Of a stretch of DNA of 64,000 bases, positions 45,075-57,132 are shown one piece after another. The DNA lies in the NCBI RefSeq assembly GCF_014324365.1, contig NZ_QEIG01000008.1:372001-436000 (forward strand). The letters run 5' to 3'. The notes beneath the pieces were generated by a model. That model saw nothing but the letters and a program-made list of their open reading frames with translations, did not search any database and was not told the DNA's origin. Within the stretch, counting starts at the first letter, position 1. Every line of letters begins with the position of its first letter. This DNA is from Algoriphagus sp. AK58 (GTDB taxonomy: Bacteria > Bacteroidota > Bacteroidia > Cytophagales > Cyclobacteriaceae). A program made the position numbers and the translations under genes.

Positions 45075-45734
45075 ATGAAGGAGGTGATTCACTTAAAGAT
45101 GGAAAAACAGCCTTGGGAAGGAGATCTTTACCTTCCCCAAAGCCCAAAAGCTGTTGTCATTTTTGTACATGGAAGTGGAAGCGGGAGGTATAGTGCACGG
45201 AATAATTTCTTTGCTCAGTACCTGTTCAAAAATGGGTTTGCCTCTTTCCTTTTTGACCTCACGTTTCAAGCAGAAAAGGAATCCGGCTATTTTGAGGTCA
45301 ATACTTTTTCGCAGCGACTTTCCCTGTTAACAGAGCAACTGAAACACCATAAAGGCATTTCCCATCTCCCCTTCTTTTTCTTTGGAGGAAGTACAGGTGC
45401 CGCAGTGGCCATGGCATCTGCCGCAAATCATCCCCAACTCATTAAAGGAATTATCAGTAGAGGCGGACGCGTGGATTTGGTTGCAGCTATTACTCCAAAA
45501 GTCAAATGTCCAGTCCTTCTGATCGTGGGTGAGCTGGACAGGGAAGTGTTGTACTTCAATCAAGTCGTATTCTCAAAGCTTCCCGGAAAAAAGGAATTGA
45601 AAATCATCCCGGAGGCAGGTCACCTGTTTGAAGAACCGGGGAAGCTCGAAGAAGCGGCTGTAGCTACTAAAGACTGGCTTTGCTCTCTTCTCCCTTGCGA
45701 AGAGCCCTCATTTCACATGAATCTGCATTTTTAA
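45075..45734 (+). CDS. alpha/beta hydrolase, dienelactone-hydrolase type
   Basis: A 219-aa protein with oxyanion motif FVHGSGSGR, nucleophile elbow GGSTGA, Asp in VGELDREV and His in EAGHLFEE. In many bacteria this domain is fused with the phosphoribosyltransferase encoded next; here they are two genes 11 bases apart. Function of the pair is unknown. Confidence 0.87.
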   Translation: MKEVIHLKMEKQPWEGDLYLPQSPKAVVIFVHGSGSGRYSARNNFFAQYLFKNGFASFLFDLTFQAEKESGYFEVNTFSQRLSLLTEQLKHHKGISHLPFFFFGGSTGAAVAMASAANHPQLIKGIISRGGRVDLVAAITPKVKCPVLLIVGELDREVLYFNQVVFSKLPGKKELKIIPEAGHLFEEPGKLEEAAVATKDWLCSLLPCEEPSFHMNLHF

Positions 45735-45745
45735 ATCCTACTGAA

Positions 45746-46387
45746 ATGTTCAAAGACCGAAAAGATGCCGGCATTCAACTTGGACTTGCGCTGAAAAAAT
45801 TCAGCAAGGAGAATCCGCTTGTGATTGGAATCCCCAGGGGAGGAATCGAGACGGCTTACTATGTAGCCCAAGTACTTCATGCAGATATGATTCCTGTTAT
45901 TTCCCGCAAACTTGGCTTTCCCTACAATCCTGAATTTGCCATGGGAGCCATTGCTGAGGATGGCAGTCTTTACCTGTCTACCTTGGCACGGTCTACTGTC
46001 AGGGAAGCGGAAATCGAGGAGATAAAAGACAGAGAAATTCAGGAGATCAAACGAAGAATAGATTTGCTAAGAGGAGGAAAACCTCTTCCCGCACTCAAGG
46101 ACAGGACTGTCATCGTAGTGGATGACGGTATCGCTACCGGAGCGACGCTTTTTGCCACTCTGGAAATGTGCAAAAAACAACAGCCTAAAAAATTGATCGC
46201 AGCTGCGCCAATCTCTGGAAATGAAGCTGCTGAGAAGGTAAAATCCATGACTGATGAATCCGTCATTTTAGAAATCCCTTTTGATTTCTATGCGGTATCG
46301 CAAGGATATGATTCCTTCTCAAACCTAAGTGACGAAGCCACCATTGAGTTTATAAGAAAGTTTGAAGAGGAAAGAAAAGAAAAATAG
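45746..46387 (+). CDS. phosphoribosyltransferase-like protein
   Basis: A 213-aa protein started at ATG 45746 (MFKDRKDAGIQLG). The PRPP-binding loop is VIVVDDGIATGATL and the N-terminal IGIPRGGIETAYYVA fits COG1926. It is the partner of the upstream hydrolase. Confidence 0.88.
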   Translation: MFKDRKDAGIQLGLALKKFSKENPLVIGIPRGGIETAYYVAQVLHADMIPVISRKLGFPYNPEFAMGAIAEDGSLYLSTLARSTVREAEIEEIKDREIQEIKRRIDLLRGGKPLPALKDRTVIVVDDGIATGATLFATLEMCKKQQPKKLIAAAPISGNEAAEKVKSMTDESVILEIPFDFYAVSQGYDSFSNLSDEATIEFIRKFEEERKEK

Positions 46388-46476
46388 CAAGCGCTAGAAC
46401 CGGGATTAAAAATCTCTTTAATCCTTAAAAAGTAAACGAATCAACACCCAGACTTAACCATCAGATTGACAAGACC

Positions 46477-46914
46477 ATGGAATCTAACGAATCAAAAAAA
46501 ATCGGACTATGGATGGATCAAAGCCATGCCATTTTTGTAAGCTGCCAAAACAATGAAGCCTATGTAATGGAAGAAATAGAATCACCACTGGAAAGCCATG
46601 TGAGATTTCCGGGAGAAGGAAGCGATATGACCCGCTTTGGAACAGCCCTGGGTGGAACCTCAAACAATGAGAATAAAAAGAACAACACCTACACCAATCA
46701 GCTAAAAAAGTATTTCAATCAACTGAAAAAAAAAATACCTGCCAAAGGGGAAGTTTTACTAGTGGGGCCAGGCGTCCTTAAAAACCAATTCTTCAAGCAG
46801 GTGAGTGAAAATAAAAATCTTTCTTCAGTGAAGATTCATATGAAAGACGTAGACAAGATGACGATTAATCAACTCTGCGCTATGGTAAGGGAGCATTACC
46901 ATTCCAAAAAATAA
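46477..46914 (+). CDS. small conserved protein, possibly release-factor-like domain
   Basis: A 145-aa soluble protein (starts MESNESKKIGLWMDQSHAIF). GLWMDQSHA, SDMTRFG, GEVLLVGPGVLKNQFF and the final MTINQLCAMVREHY are similar in pattern to bacterial eRF1/Vms1-type small proteins found beside raiA, hydrolase and PRTase genes in stress islands. The family match is tentative. It closes the three-gene set 45075-46914. Confidence 0.6.
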   Translation: MESNESKKIGLWMDQSHAIFVSCQNNEAYVMEEIESPLESHVRFPGEGSDMTRFGTALGGTSNNENKKNNTYTNQLKKYFNQLKKKIPAKGEVLLVGPGVLKNQFFKQVSENKNLSSVKIHMKDVDKMTINQLCAMVREHYHSKK

Positions 46915-46922
46915 GTGGCTTC

Positions 46923-48665
46923 TTAACTGGGCAAACACGTGGTTTGGGCGGTCCTCAGGCCAGGATAAAGCATCTGCTCCCTCCCGGAGGCCGTCCTAAA
47001 AACAGTCACTCCTTTAAGTCCCAACTCCCAGGATTGCCTAAAAATCCGATCCACATCTACAGGCTTGGCAGATGTGGGCAGATTGATTGTTTTTGAAACC
47101 GCATTGTCGGTGAATTTCTGAAATGCGGCCTGATGCTTCAGGTGCCAGATCGGATCTATCTCTGTGGCCGTCTGAAGCAAGCGTTTGGTATCCTCATCCA
47201 ATTCTCCACAGGTTGAACAGGAACCTGTCTCGGTGATTTTTTCGGCTACTTCACCAGACAGCAGACCTTTTGCTTTCAGGAACTCCAAGACTTTGGAGTT
47301 TACGCTTTCAAGTGTTTCTTCTCCCAAAACATTTCTTCGCTCAAAGGCCAAGGCAAACAACGGCTCAATAGAAGAAGAGGTATCCGCAAGTACAGAAATG
47401 GTGCCGGTAGGCGCAATGCTGTTGACTGTGGCATTTCTCCTGAGGTCATGAGGATAAAACACACTTTGTTCCCAAGCCGGGAAAGCGCCCCTTTCTTCTG
47501 CCAATGCTTTGGAGGCTTGCACACAGTTCGCCCGGATAAAACTCATGAGTTTTTCTCCAAGAGCCACCGCCTCCTCACTTGCATAGGGAATCCTCAACTG
47601 AAGGAGAAATTCGGCCCATCCCATCACTCCTAGACCTATTTTTCGAGTTTCCAAAGTGGCAGTCTTGATTTTGGAATTGGGAAAATTATTGACCTCAATC
47701 ACATCATCCAAAAACCGGATAGCCACAGGGATCACCTTCTCCAACCTCTCCCAATCCGGAATTGCACTCTCCTGATTCGACTTTACAAACCGGGAAAGGT
47801 TGATAGAACCCAGATTACAGGATTCATAGGGCAAAAGTGGAACTTCTCCGCAGGGATTGGTGCATTGAATTCTACCTGCCCCTGGGATAGGATTGGCCTT
47901 GTGAATGGTGTCTAAAAAAACCAGACCCGGATTACCGGACTCCCATGCTCTTTTCACCAGCTCTTTCCATAGGTCTACTGCTTTGATTTGATTCACCGTT
48001 TTCCCTGTCCTGGGATTGACCAAGTGCCAATCTTCGCCTTTTTGTAATTGCGTCATAAACTGATCGCTGATTCCGACAGACAAATTGAAATGCCTCAGTC
48101 GGTTTTCTTTAGATCCCAATCTCAAGAATTCAAAAATATCGGGATGGTTGGCGTTCAATATCCCCATATTCGCCCCTAGTCTTTTGCCTCCTTGTTTTAC
48201 GTGGCCAGTAGAAAAATTATAAAGCTCGATGAAGGATACAGGACCGGAAGATGTACCTCCATGAGTACCTACCCGGTCTCCTTTGGGTCTAAGATCTGAA
48301 AAATTAAATCCCGTACCTCCTCCCTTTTGCTGAACCATCGCAGCCAGCTTCAATGTATCGTAGATACTGCTTAAGCTATCATTGATCGGCAAGACAAAGC
48401 AAGAACTGAGCTGTCCTGATCCTGCACCGGCATTCATTAAGGTGGTAGAATTGGGTAAAAAATCCAGATTGGATATCAGGTCAAAAAATCGTTCCTCCCA
48501 GATGCCCCACTCTTTCTTTGTGCCCCAGGTCAGTTCGGCCATGGCTACCGATTTTGCCACCCGGTGAAACATCCCTGCAGGGGTTTCTTTTATCTGCCCC
48601 GCCTGATCTCGGATCAAATAGCGGTCATTAAGAATTTTGATGGCATTTGGGCTAAGCTTTTCCAT
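46923..48665 (-). CDS. nrdJ: NrdJ, class II adenosylcobalamin-dependent ribonucleotide reductase
   Basis: A 580-aa protein. Features: NSTTLMNAG, GGGTGFNFSDLRP, catalytic NPCGEVPLLPYESCNLGSIN and APTGTISVLAD. It is shorter than many NrdJ (the C-terminal zinc domain is minimal, ending TTCLPS). It needs B12 and works with or without oxygen. Together with nrdDG the organism can make dNTPs across oxygen levels. Confidence 0.93.
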   Translation of the reverse strand: MEKLSPNAIKILNDRYLIRDQAGQIKETPAGMFHRVAKSVAMAELTWGTKKEWGIWEERFFDLISNLDFLPNSTTLMNAGAGSGQLSSCFVLPINDSLSSIYDTLKLAAMVQQKGGGTGFNFSDLRPKGDRVGTHGGTSSGPVSFIELYNFSTGHVKQGGKRLGANMGILNANHPDIFEFLRLGSKENRLRHFNLSVGISDQFMTQLQKGEDWHLVNPRTGKTVNQIKAVDLWKELVKRAWESGNPGLVFLDTIHKANPIPGAGRIQCTNPCGEVPLLPYESCNLGSINLSRFVKSNQESAIPDWERLEKVIPVAIRFLDDVIEVNNFPNSKIKTATLETRKIGLGVMGWAEFLLQLRIPYASEEAVALGEKLMSFIRANCVQASKALAEERGAFPAWEQSVFYPHDLRRNATVNSIAPTGTISVLADTSSSIEPLFALAFERRNVLGEETLESVNSKVLEFLKAKGLLSGEVAEKITETGSCSTCGELDEDTKRLLQTATEIDPIWHLKHQAAFQKFTDNAVSKTINLPTSAKPVDVDRIFRQSWELGLKGVTVFRTASGREQMLYPGLRTAQTTCLPS

Positions 48666-48740
48666 TTTCCCAAAAGTGATTTCCTGAATTTAACTATTCT
48701 GCCTGGAAAGTGAGGCATTCCTTTATCGATTTACTGCATA

Positions 48741-48766
48741 AAAAAAGGAGACCTTCGTCTCCTTTG
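48741..48766 (-). terminator. terminator of the GH97 gene
   Basis: AAAGGAGAC (48744-48752), loop CTTC, GTCTCCTTT (48757-48765); T-run on the minus strand. Perfect 9-base stem just past the stop at 48767. Confidence 0.85.
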
Positions 48767-50990
<2,224 letters not shown>

Positions 50991-50993
50991 TTA

Positions 50994-52325
50994 ATGAGGA
51001 CCTCTAAAAATTATTTTCTGCCTATCCTTTGGTTAAACCTCGCGATCAGTTTTTCCTTTTTCTCCTGCGGGCAAAAAGCATCCGTTGAATTCATGGAAGA
51101 ACAAGACTTTGCCATTCCTAAATTCCGCTTAGTCCAGACCGACACTTTCCACTTCAACAACTTTGTGGACTGCAACATGGCTGAAGTGTGGGTGGGTGAC
51201 ACGTTACGGATTTTCCCCGGAAAGTACGGAGAGGACCCGGTTTGGGGCTTTGCAGAGGATCTGAAGTTTGCATCCGGAGCTAATGCAGACGAGGTTTTCA
51301 GCACTCCTGCAGAAAAGTATATCGCACCCAGGATGCCTAAAAATGCCCCAGTGGGCCAGCCCGGCCTTCATGGTGCTGTCTGGTTTGAAACCGTCTACCA
51401 AGACCAGACGGATTCCTCAGGCCGCACACTTTTTGCCATCTATCACAATGAAAACTATCCCGAAACGCTCCCTTTCAATCCACAAACCGGTGAAGGATAT
51501 ATTGATCAAAACTGGCCTCTAGGACTGACCGAGCGAATTACTCCTGCCGCAGTGCCGAGAATTGGGGTAATGAAATCGACTGACGGAGGCTGGAGCTGGG
51601 AAAACAAAGGGCTTTTCTTGGAGGACAAGCAGCCTCGGATGATACTTAAACCTCACAACATTTCGAAAACTTTTGCAGGTGGAGTAGGTGACCCAAGTGC
51701 CGTGGCAGTGGATGATTACCTGTATCTTTTCTATGGAGAATACGGCTACCCCGGCGAATACCATCCGGACAACTACTCTCCGGAAACAGAGGCCTCAGGA
51801 CAGTGCATCAGCGTGGCCCGAATCAAAATCAGTGACCTAGACAATCCCCAAGGTAAAGCCAAGCGTTGGGATGGAAAGGGTTTCAATGCCGACTGGGACG
51901 GCATAGGAGCGCCTATTTCAACGCTTCAAATTCCCAAAGAAAAAGGCGGGGGACCCGCTTCCTCTCCTCAGGGAGGATTTCATTGGGGACCATCGGTCAG
52001 CTGGAACACCTACCTCGAATGCTGGGTCATGCTCATGGGACATGTGGAAGGCCAATCCTGGGTGGGAGACAAAATCTACATCTCTTTCAATCCTCACCGA
52101 AACTTGGGTGAAGGTGCAAATTCCCAATCCTGGACGACTCCACAGCTCCTGGTGCAAAAGCCCGGTCATGTGATTTGGTATCCCTCACTTCAGCCTCTCA
52201 ACACCCCCGAGGATATCGCTGAGAAAAATACCAGTCTCAAACTGGGCAAAAAGGCAAGGCTATTTTTTAAGTATTCGAACCTGGGCAAATACATGTCGGA
52301 ATACCTCGTGGAGTTTGAAAAATAA
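50994..52325 (+). CDS. lipoprotein, probable propeller glycosidase-like
   Basis: A 443-aa protein with lipobox Cys25 (FFSC). Motifs GGVGDPSAVAVDDYLYLFYGE, TDGGWSW and GGFHWGPSVSWNTYLECWVML are like GH43/GH117 five-bladed propellers, but I cannot confirm the catalytic acids or assign a family. It leads a plus-strand run of exported enzymes through 58596. Confidence 0.65.
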   Translation: MRTSKNYFLPILWLNLAISFSFFSCGQKASVEFMEEQDFAIPKFRLVQTDTFHFNNFVDCNMAEVWVGDTLRIFPGKYGEDPVWGFAEDLKFASGANADEVFSTPAEKYIAPRMPKNAPVGQPGLHGAVWFETVYQDQTDSSGRTLFAIYHNENYPETLPFNPQTGEGYIDQNWPLGLTERITPAAVPRIGVMKSTDGGWSWENKGLFLEDKQPRMILKPHNISKTFAGGVGDPSAVAVDDYLYLFYGEYGYPGEYHPDNYSPETEASGQCISVARIKISDLDNPQGKAKRWDGKGFNADWDGIGAPISTLQIPKEKGGGPASSPQGGFHWGPSVSWNTYLECWVMLMGHVEGQSWVGDKIYISFNPHRNLGEGANSQSWTTPQLLVQKPGHVIWYPSLQPLNTPEDIAEKNTSLKLGKKARLFFKYSNLGKYMSEYLVEFEK

Positions 52326-52372
52326 GCATGTTTTAAAACACACTCTTAACTTCTTAACCAAAACTTATCGCT

Positions 52373-53806
52373 ATGAAAAAACAACCGTTTTTGAATTCTC
52401 ACCTGGGGATTCTTTTAGCCTTTGGGCTACTTTTCACTTTTTCCTGTAAGAGCAAGACAGATCAAGCCCCGGCAGAAACCCGTTCTGCCACGATTCTAAA
52501 GGATTACGTTCAGGCTCCCGACAGCACCTTCCGTTACGAAATTGTGCACTCAGTACCGGGAGAGCAATACGATTACCATGTCCTTAAAATGTACACCCAG
52601 CATTGGCTAAGTCACGACATTGTGGATAAAACAGAATGGTGGCACTGGGTTTCGATGATCGTTCCAAAAGATGTTCCATTTCAAACAGGCATGCTTTGGA
52701 TCAGTGGAGGAAACACCAACTCCAAACTTCCCGAAAGCCCCAATGACTTGATTCTCGCCGCCTCTACGCGCACCAATTCCGTCGTGGCTCAAATCCACAA
52801 CGTGCCATTTCAGCCTATTACTTTTGCCAATGATACCTTCGGAGAGCGCTACGAGGACGAGATCATTTCCTATGGTTGGAGAAAATTCCTCGAAGGCGGA
52901 GCCAAAGATGAAGATGCCATCTGGCTCGCCAGACTGCCAATGACCAAATCGGCCAAATTAGCCATGGATGCGGTAACAGATGTAGTCAAAACCAAATACA
53001 ACAAGGATCTGAATTCATTTGTAGTAGGAGGAGCTTCCAAGCGTGGCTGGACCACCTGGACCACTGCTGCCGTGGACGATCGCGTGATTGCTATTGTACC
53101 CGTGGTCATTGACCTGCTCAATCTGGTACCGTCTTTCCAGCATCACTGGAGGAATTACGGATTCTGGGCACCTGCCGTTGGCGACTACGTGCGTGAAGGG
53201 GTGATGAATTGGGTGGGTACACCTGAGTTTGACCGGATGATGGAGATCACCGAGCCGTATTCTTTCCGCAAAGATTACGACATGCCCAAATTGATCATCA
53301 ATGCTGCCGGGGATGAGTTTTTCCAACCTGACAGCTGGAAGTTTTACTGGGACAGTCTACCAGGGGAAAAGCACGTAATGTATGTGCCCAATTCGGGTCA
53401 TGATGTGGGAGATTCGGATGCCTTACCCAACCTGATTTCTTTTTATAAATCCATTTTGGATCAGGCCAAACGCCCTACCTATGACTGGAAAGTAGAAGGA
53501 GAACAAATCAAGGTCACCTTTGACCCAGCCCAAAAACCTGAATCCATCAAACTATGGTCGGCATTCAACCCGCTGGCCAGAGATTTCCGGATAGATGTAT
53601 TCGGACCCAATTGGACTTCGGAGGATATTGCAGTGCCAGATTCAGGTGAACTGACCGTCAACATGACCACCCCAGAGTCTGGATATCGGGGATATTTTGT
53701 GGAATTGACCTACGGAGGAGATCACCCTTTGAAAGTGACTACGGGTATTGATGTCCTTCCTAGGACTTATCCGTTTGAGCCGTTTGTTCCTAAAAAATCA
53801 GAGTAA
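52373..53806 (+). CDS. PhoPQ-activated pathogenicity-related (PqaA-type) protein
   Basis: A 477-aa lipoprotein (Cys25, FSC). An alpha/beta-hydrolase core with GGASKRGWTTW (nucleophile Ser), IINAAGDEFFQPDSW (Asp) and NSGHDVGDSD (His). Members of this family resemble secreted peptidases or esterases; the natural substrate is unknown. A hairpin terminator follows. Confidence 0.85.
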   Translation: MKKQPFLNSHLGILLAFGLLFTFSCKSKTDQAPAETRSATILKDYVQAPDSTFRYEIVHSVPGEQYDYHVLKMYTQHWLSHDIVDKTEWWHWVSMIVPKDVPFQTGMLWISGGNTNSKLPESPNDLILAASTRTNSVVAQIHNVPFQPITFANDTFGERYEDEIISYGWRKFLEGGAKDEDAIWLARLPMTKSAKLAMDAVTDVVKTKYNKDLNSFVVGGASKRGWTTWTTAAVDDRVIAIVPVVIDLLNLVPSFQHHWRNYGFWAPAVGDYVREGVMNWVGTPEFDRMMEITEPYSFRKDYDMPKLIINAAGDEFFQPDSWKFYWDSLPGEKHVMYVPNSGHDVGDSDALPNLISFYKSILDQAKRPTYDWKVEGEQIKVTFDPAQKPESIKLWSAFNPLARDFRIDVFGPNWTSEDIAVPDSGELTVNMTTPESGYRGYFVELTYGGDHPLKVTTGIDVLPRTYPFEPFVPKKSE

Positions 53807-53813
53807 AAACTTC

Positions 53814-53847
53814 TTCAGGAGGCTATTTAAATGCCTCCTGAAATTTT
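53814..53847 (+). terminator. terminator after the PqaA-type gene
   Basis: TTCAGGAGGC (53814-53823) pairs with GCCTCCTGAA (53833-53842), followed by ATTTT. It may attenuate read-through to the esterase gene at 53858. Confidence 0.65.
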
Positions 53848-53857
53848 CCACCCCACT

Positions 53858-55039
53858 ATGAAAAGCTTAGCAGTTCTCCTTGCCTCAATCCTGATTCCAC
53901 AGATTACCATGTCCCAAACTCAACCCAATTACGACGAAAGCAAAGTCCCTGCCCTCCACCTGCCAGATCCATTTGTCAGTGAAAAAGGAAAACTCATCAG
54001 CTCAGTAGAGGATTGGGAAAAGCTGAGAAGACCAGAGATTTTCAGCCTGTTTGAATCTGAAGTATATGGACAGCTTCCAACCGATTTTAATGCGATTTCA
54101 TTCGAAGTGGTGAAGGAAAACCCAAATCCTTTCCCGGAATTAGCAGATTTGGAGGAAGTAACTATCACCGTCAGTCGAAACGAAAAAAACCACACGATGC
54201 GGATCAATTTTTTCCTTCCCAAATCCCAAAAAGGCCCTTTTCCCGTGATTCTCCTGATCAATTACCTTCCCAAATATCCTGATGGCAAACTGGTCGATGA
54301 GTCCTTTTGGCCTGTCCGGGAATTGATCCAAAGAGGGTTTGCCACAGCTTCCTTCCATGTAGAGACCGTTGCCCCAGATGATGCCAAGACCTACCAAAAC
54401 GGAATCATTTCCACTCTTTATCCCGAGCAGATCGGCAAAGCAGATGGTTTGAAGGCATTTGGTGCATGGGGTTGGGCAGCTATGCGGGCAATGGATTACT
54501 TTGAGCAACATCCGAGGATCGATTCCAAAAAGTCCATCCTCGTTGGACACTCCAGAACCGGTAAAACTGCCCTTTGGACATCAGCCAACGATCCGCGATG
54601 GGCCATTACCTATGCCAATGAGTCAGGCTGCGGGGGTGCAGCACTTTCCAAGCGGAAATTTGGAGAAACCGTGGAAGCCATCAACAACCGCTTCCCACAT
54701 TGGTTTGCCGACAACTTCCGCAAATACAACGGAAAAGAGGAATCCCTTTCGCTTGATCAACATCTCTTACCGGGATTGATTGCCCCAAGAGCAGTCTATT
54801 ATTCCAGTGCAAAAGAAGATCAATGGGCTGATCCTAAAGGGGAATATTTGGGAATTCAGCTGGGAAGCCGGGTAGCAAGTGAGATCTACGGGAAAAAGGC
54901 TGTTTTCGAAAAAGAGTTTGAGGAGTTGGATGGGCCCGTTCACTTGGAATCTGTAGGCTACCATATCCGCGAAGGGGCGCACGACCTGACTTGGGAGGAT
55001 TGGAGGATATTTTTGGAGTTTGTAGAAAAGAATCTTTGA
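53858..55039 (+). CDS. CE15-like glucuronoyl esterase, secreted
   Basis: A 393-aa protein from ATG 53858 (MKSLAVLLASIL, signal to MSQTQ). CE15-type motifs: GHSRTGKTALW (Ser), ANESGCGGAALSKR, LIAPRAVYYSSAKEDQWADP, REGAHDLTWEDW (His). Such esterases cleave glucuronate esters linking lignin to xylan, or act on other acidic glycans. The start is chosen because the frame upstream crosses the hairpin. Confidence 0.82.
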   Translation: MKSLAVLLASILIPQITMSQTQPNYDESKVPALHLPDPFVSEKGKLISSVEDWEKLRRPEIFSLFESEVYGQLPTDFNAISFEVVKENPNPFPELADLEEVTITVSRNEKNHTMRINFFLPKSQKGPFPVILLINYLPKYPDGKLVDESFWPVRELIQRGFATASFHVETVAPDDAKTYQNGIISTLYPEQIGKADGLKAFGAWGWAAMRAMDYFEQHPRIDSKKSILVGHSRTGKTALWTSANDPRWAITYANESGCGGAALSKRKFGETVEAINNRFPHWFADNFRKYNGKEESLSLDQHLLPGLIAPRAVYYSSAKEDQWADPKGEYLGIQLGSRVASEIYGKKAVFEKEFEELDGPVHLESVGYHIREGAHDLTWEDWRIFLEFVEKNL

Positions 55040-55140
55040 AACTCTCCCGCTGACATACAGGTCACTGCCGGATAGTTTTTCCGAAAAGGGTGAAGATCTT
55101 ATAGTTTTAAAGTAGTTAGAATCCACCTACCCGCTCAACC

Positions 55141-56145
55141 ATGCACTATTTAGTAGTACTTTTTTTCCTCACCTCTTTTTGGGGTGAGGTTTTTTCTTCT
55201 GAAAAACCCAACGTTCAAATCCTTGCCTCCGGATTCATCTACCAATCTGCCCCATTTCCTTCCTGCCATGCCTCTACCTTGGTAGAAACTCCGGAGGGAA
55301 TTCGTGCTGCCTGGTTTGGAGGCACCTACGAAAAACATCCGGATGTAAGCATTTATACCTCGTTACTTCAAAATGGACAATGGTCCACTCCCACTTTGGT
55401 CGCTGATGGTGTTGAAAATCAAACCTTCAGAAATCCCACCTGGAATCCCGTTCTCCACCAAAAAGAGGACGGCACTCTTGTTTTATTTTACAAAGAAGGG
55501 CCAAATCCAAGAGAATGGTGGGGACTGTATAAAACATCCGTGGATGGAGGTAAAACCTGGTCAAAGGAAATCCAGATTCCGCCGGGTTTTTTGGGTCCTG
55601 TCAAAAACAAAGCCGTGGTGCTATCCGATGACCGACTACTTCATCCCAGCAGTTTTGAAGTAAACGGCATATGGAACTCCCATGTAGAGTTTACGGACCA
55701 AGAGCTGCAAAACTGGGAAAAAGTAGCCATCCAAGGCCCATTCAGTGCCATCCAGCCTACTGTACTTTTTCATCCGGGAGGCAAACTTCAACTGCTTTTC
55801 CGCACCCGAGAAGGCGAAATCGCCACCTCGTGGTCAGAAGATGGCGGCAAATCCTGGAGCACCATGACTGGAACAGGAATAGTACACAACAATTCAGGAA
55901 TAGATGCTGTAACTCTTAAAAACGGCTATCATCTTCTCCTTTGCAATCCTATATCCAAAGGAAGGAACAAGATTAGTCTTTTTGGCTCATCAGATGGTAT
56001 TACCTGGGAAGAACTAGTGGTGCTGGAGCAAGCCGAGCAGGGAGAGTTTAGCTATCCGGCAATAATTCAAGCAAATGACGGGACTGTCCACCTCACTTAC
56101 ACCCACCACCGCACCAAAGTGAAATACGTTCACTTGCAACTTTAA
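55141..56145 (+). CDS. BNR-repeat sialidase-like protein, secreted
   Basis: A 334-aa protein with a signal peptide (EVFSSEK). It shares AAWFGGTYEKHPDVSIY and NPTWNPVLHQKEDG with the lipoprotein at 1880, so the two are paralogues. Asp boxes SVDGGKTW, SEDGGKSW and SSDGITW are visible. It precedes a NanA/DapA-family lyase by 19 bases. Substrate as for its paralogue: an acidic sugar glycan, unproven. Confidence 0.85.
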   Translation: MHYLVVLFFLTSFWGEVFSSEKPNVQILASGFIYQSAPFPSCHASTLVETPEGIRAAWFGGTYEKHPDVSIYTSLLQNGQWSTPTLVADGVENQTFRNPTWNPVLHQKEDGTLVLFYKEGPNPREWWGLYKTSVDGGKTWSKEIQIPPGFLGPVKNKAVVLSDDRLLHPSSFEVNGIWNSHVEFTDQELQNWEKVAIQGPFSAIQPTVLFHPGGKLQLLFRTREGEIATSWSEDGGKSWSTMTGTGIVHNNSGIDAVTLKNGYHLLLCNPISKGRNKISLFGSSDGITWEELVVLEQAEQGEFSYPAIIQANDGTVHLTYTHHRTKVKYVHLQL

Positions 56146-56164
56146 TCTCTATTCTCTCAAACCT

Positions 56165-57097
56165 ATGAAGACCCCCGCAAGCTTTTACGGAATCATCCCT
56201 CCGATGATTACTCCTCTAAACCCGGATTACTCCTTGGATGTGGACCACACGATCGTTATGGTAAACCACCTCCTGGAAGGTGGAGTCCATGGTATTTTCA
56301 TTTTGGGGACTACCGGAGAGTCGGCGAGCTTGAGCTCTGATGTGAAGAGTGACCTGATCCGACAAGTCTGCCGACAGGTCAATGGCAAGGTTCCGGTACT
56401 GGTAGGAATCACGGATTGTTCCTTTGTGGAAAGCCTTGACTTGGCTGCTATCGCAGCGGATTCAGGCGCGTCGGCTTTGGTGGCCGCTCCACCCTTTTAC
56501 ATGAATATCGGACAAGAGGAATTGATCGCCTATTACCGCAAACTGGCGGATTCGGTTTCCCTTCCGCTATTCCTTTACAACATGCCCTCTCATACCAAGA
56601 TTTTCATCGATATAGCCACAGTAAAAACACTTTCTTCCCATCCCAACATCATAGGAATCAAAGACAGCAGTGGAGATTTGGAAAACTTCGAATCGCTTTG
56701 TTTTGCATTTCGGGATCATCAAGACTTCAGAATCTTTGTAGGACCAGAGGAAATCCTTACCCAAACTCTGGAAATGGGCGGGCACGGGGGAGTGACCGGG
56801 GGAGCGAACTTGTTTCCTGAATTGTATGTACAAGCTTATGCGGCTTTTCTTTCAGGGGAAAAAAACAGACTAAGAGAACTCCAAAACACTATCCTCTTTC
56901 TCAGCAAAAACCTCTACGAAAATCACACCTACAAATCCTGCTATCTCAAAGGACTCAAAGCAGCAATGGCCTTCGAGGGACTTTGCAAAGGAATTTTGGC
57001 TCCTCCCCTTTTTGCTTACAGTGAAGAAGAAAAGAAAGTCTTGCATGAAAAATACCTTCGTGTAAAAGAAAAAGTATCCTCAACAGTTACTCCTTAA
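56165..57097 (+). CDS. dihydrodipicolinate synthase / N-acetylneuraminate lyase family
   Basis: A 310-aa aldolase. Schiff-base Lys166 (IIGIKDSSGD), Tyr138 (LYNMPS) and GTTGES (near 49) are intact. The family includes DapA, NanA, and sugar-acid lyases such as KDG aldolases; the sequence alone does not choose. Placement between a BNR protein and a symporter favours sugar-acid catabolism over lysine synthesis. Confidence 0.85.
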   Translation: MKTPASFYGIIPPMITPLNPDYSLDVDHTIVMVNHLLEGGVHGIFILGTTGESASLSSDVKSDLIRQVCRQVNGKVPVLVGITDCSFVESLDLAAIAADSGASALVAAPPFYMNIGQEELIAYYRKLADSVSLPLFLYNMPSHTKIFIDIATVKTLSSHPNIIGIKDSSGDLENFESLCFAFRDHQDFRIFVGPEEILTQTLEMGGHGGVTGGANLFPELYVQAYAAFLSGEKNRLRELQNTILFLSKNLYENHTYKSCYLKGLKAAMAFEGLCKGILAPPLFAYSEEEKKVLHEKYLRVKEKVSSTVTP

Positions 57098-57132
57098 CTT
57101 CAACCCAAAGCAAAACCCGCCTTTTTTCCGAA

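Noticed and set aside
55170-55194. CCTCACC / GGGGTGAGG stem near the start of the BNR gene
   Set aside because: It lies inside the signal-peptide codons and has no T-run; no sign of a regulatory role.
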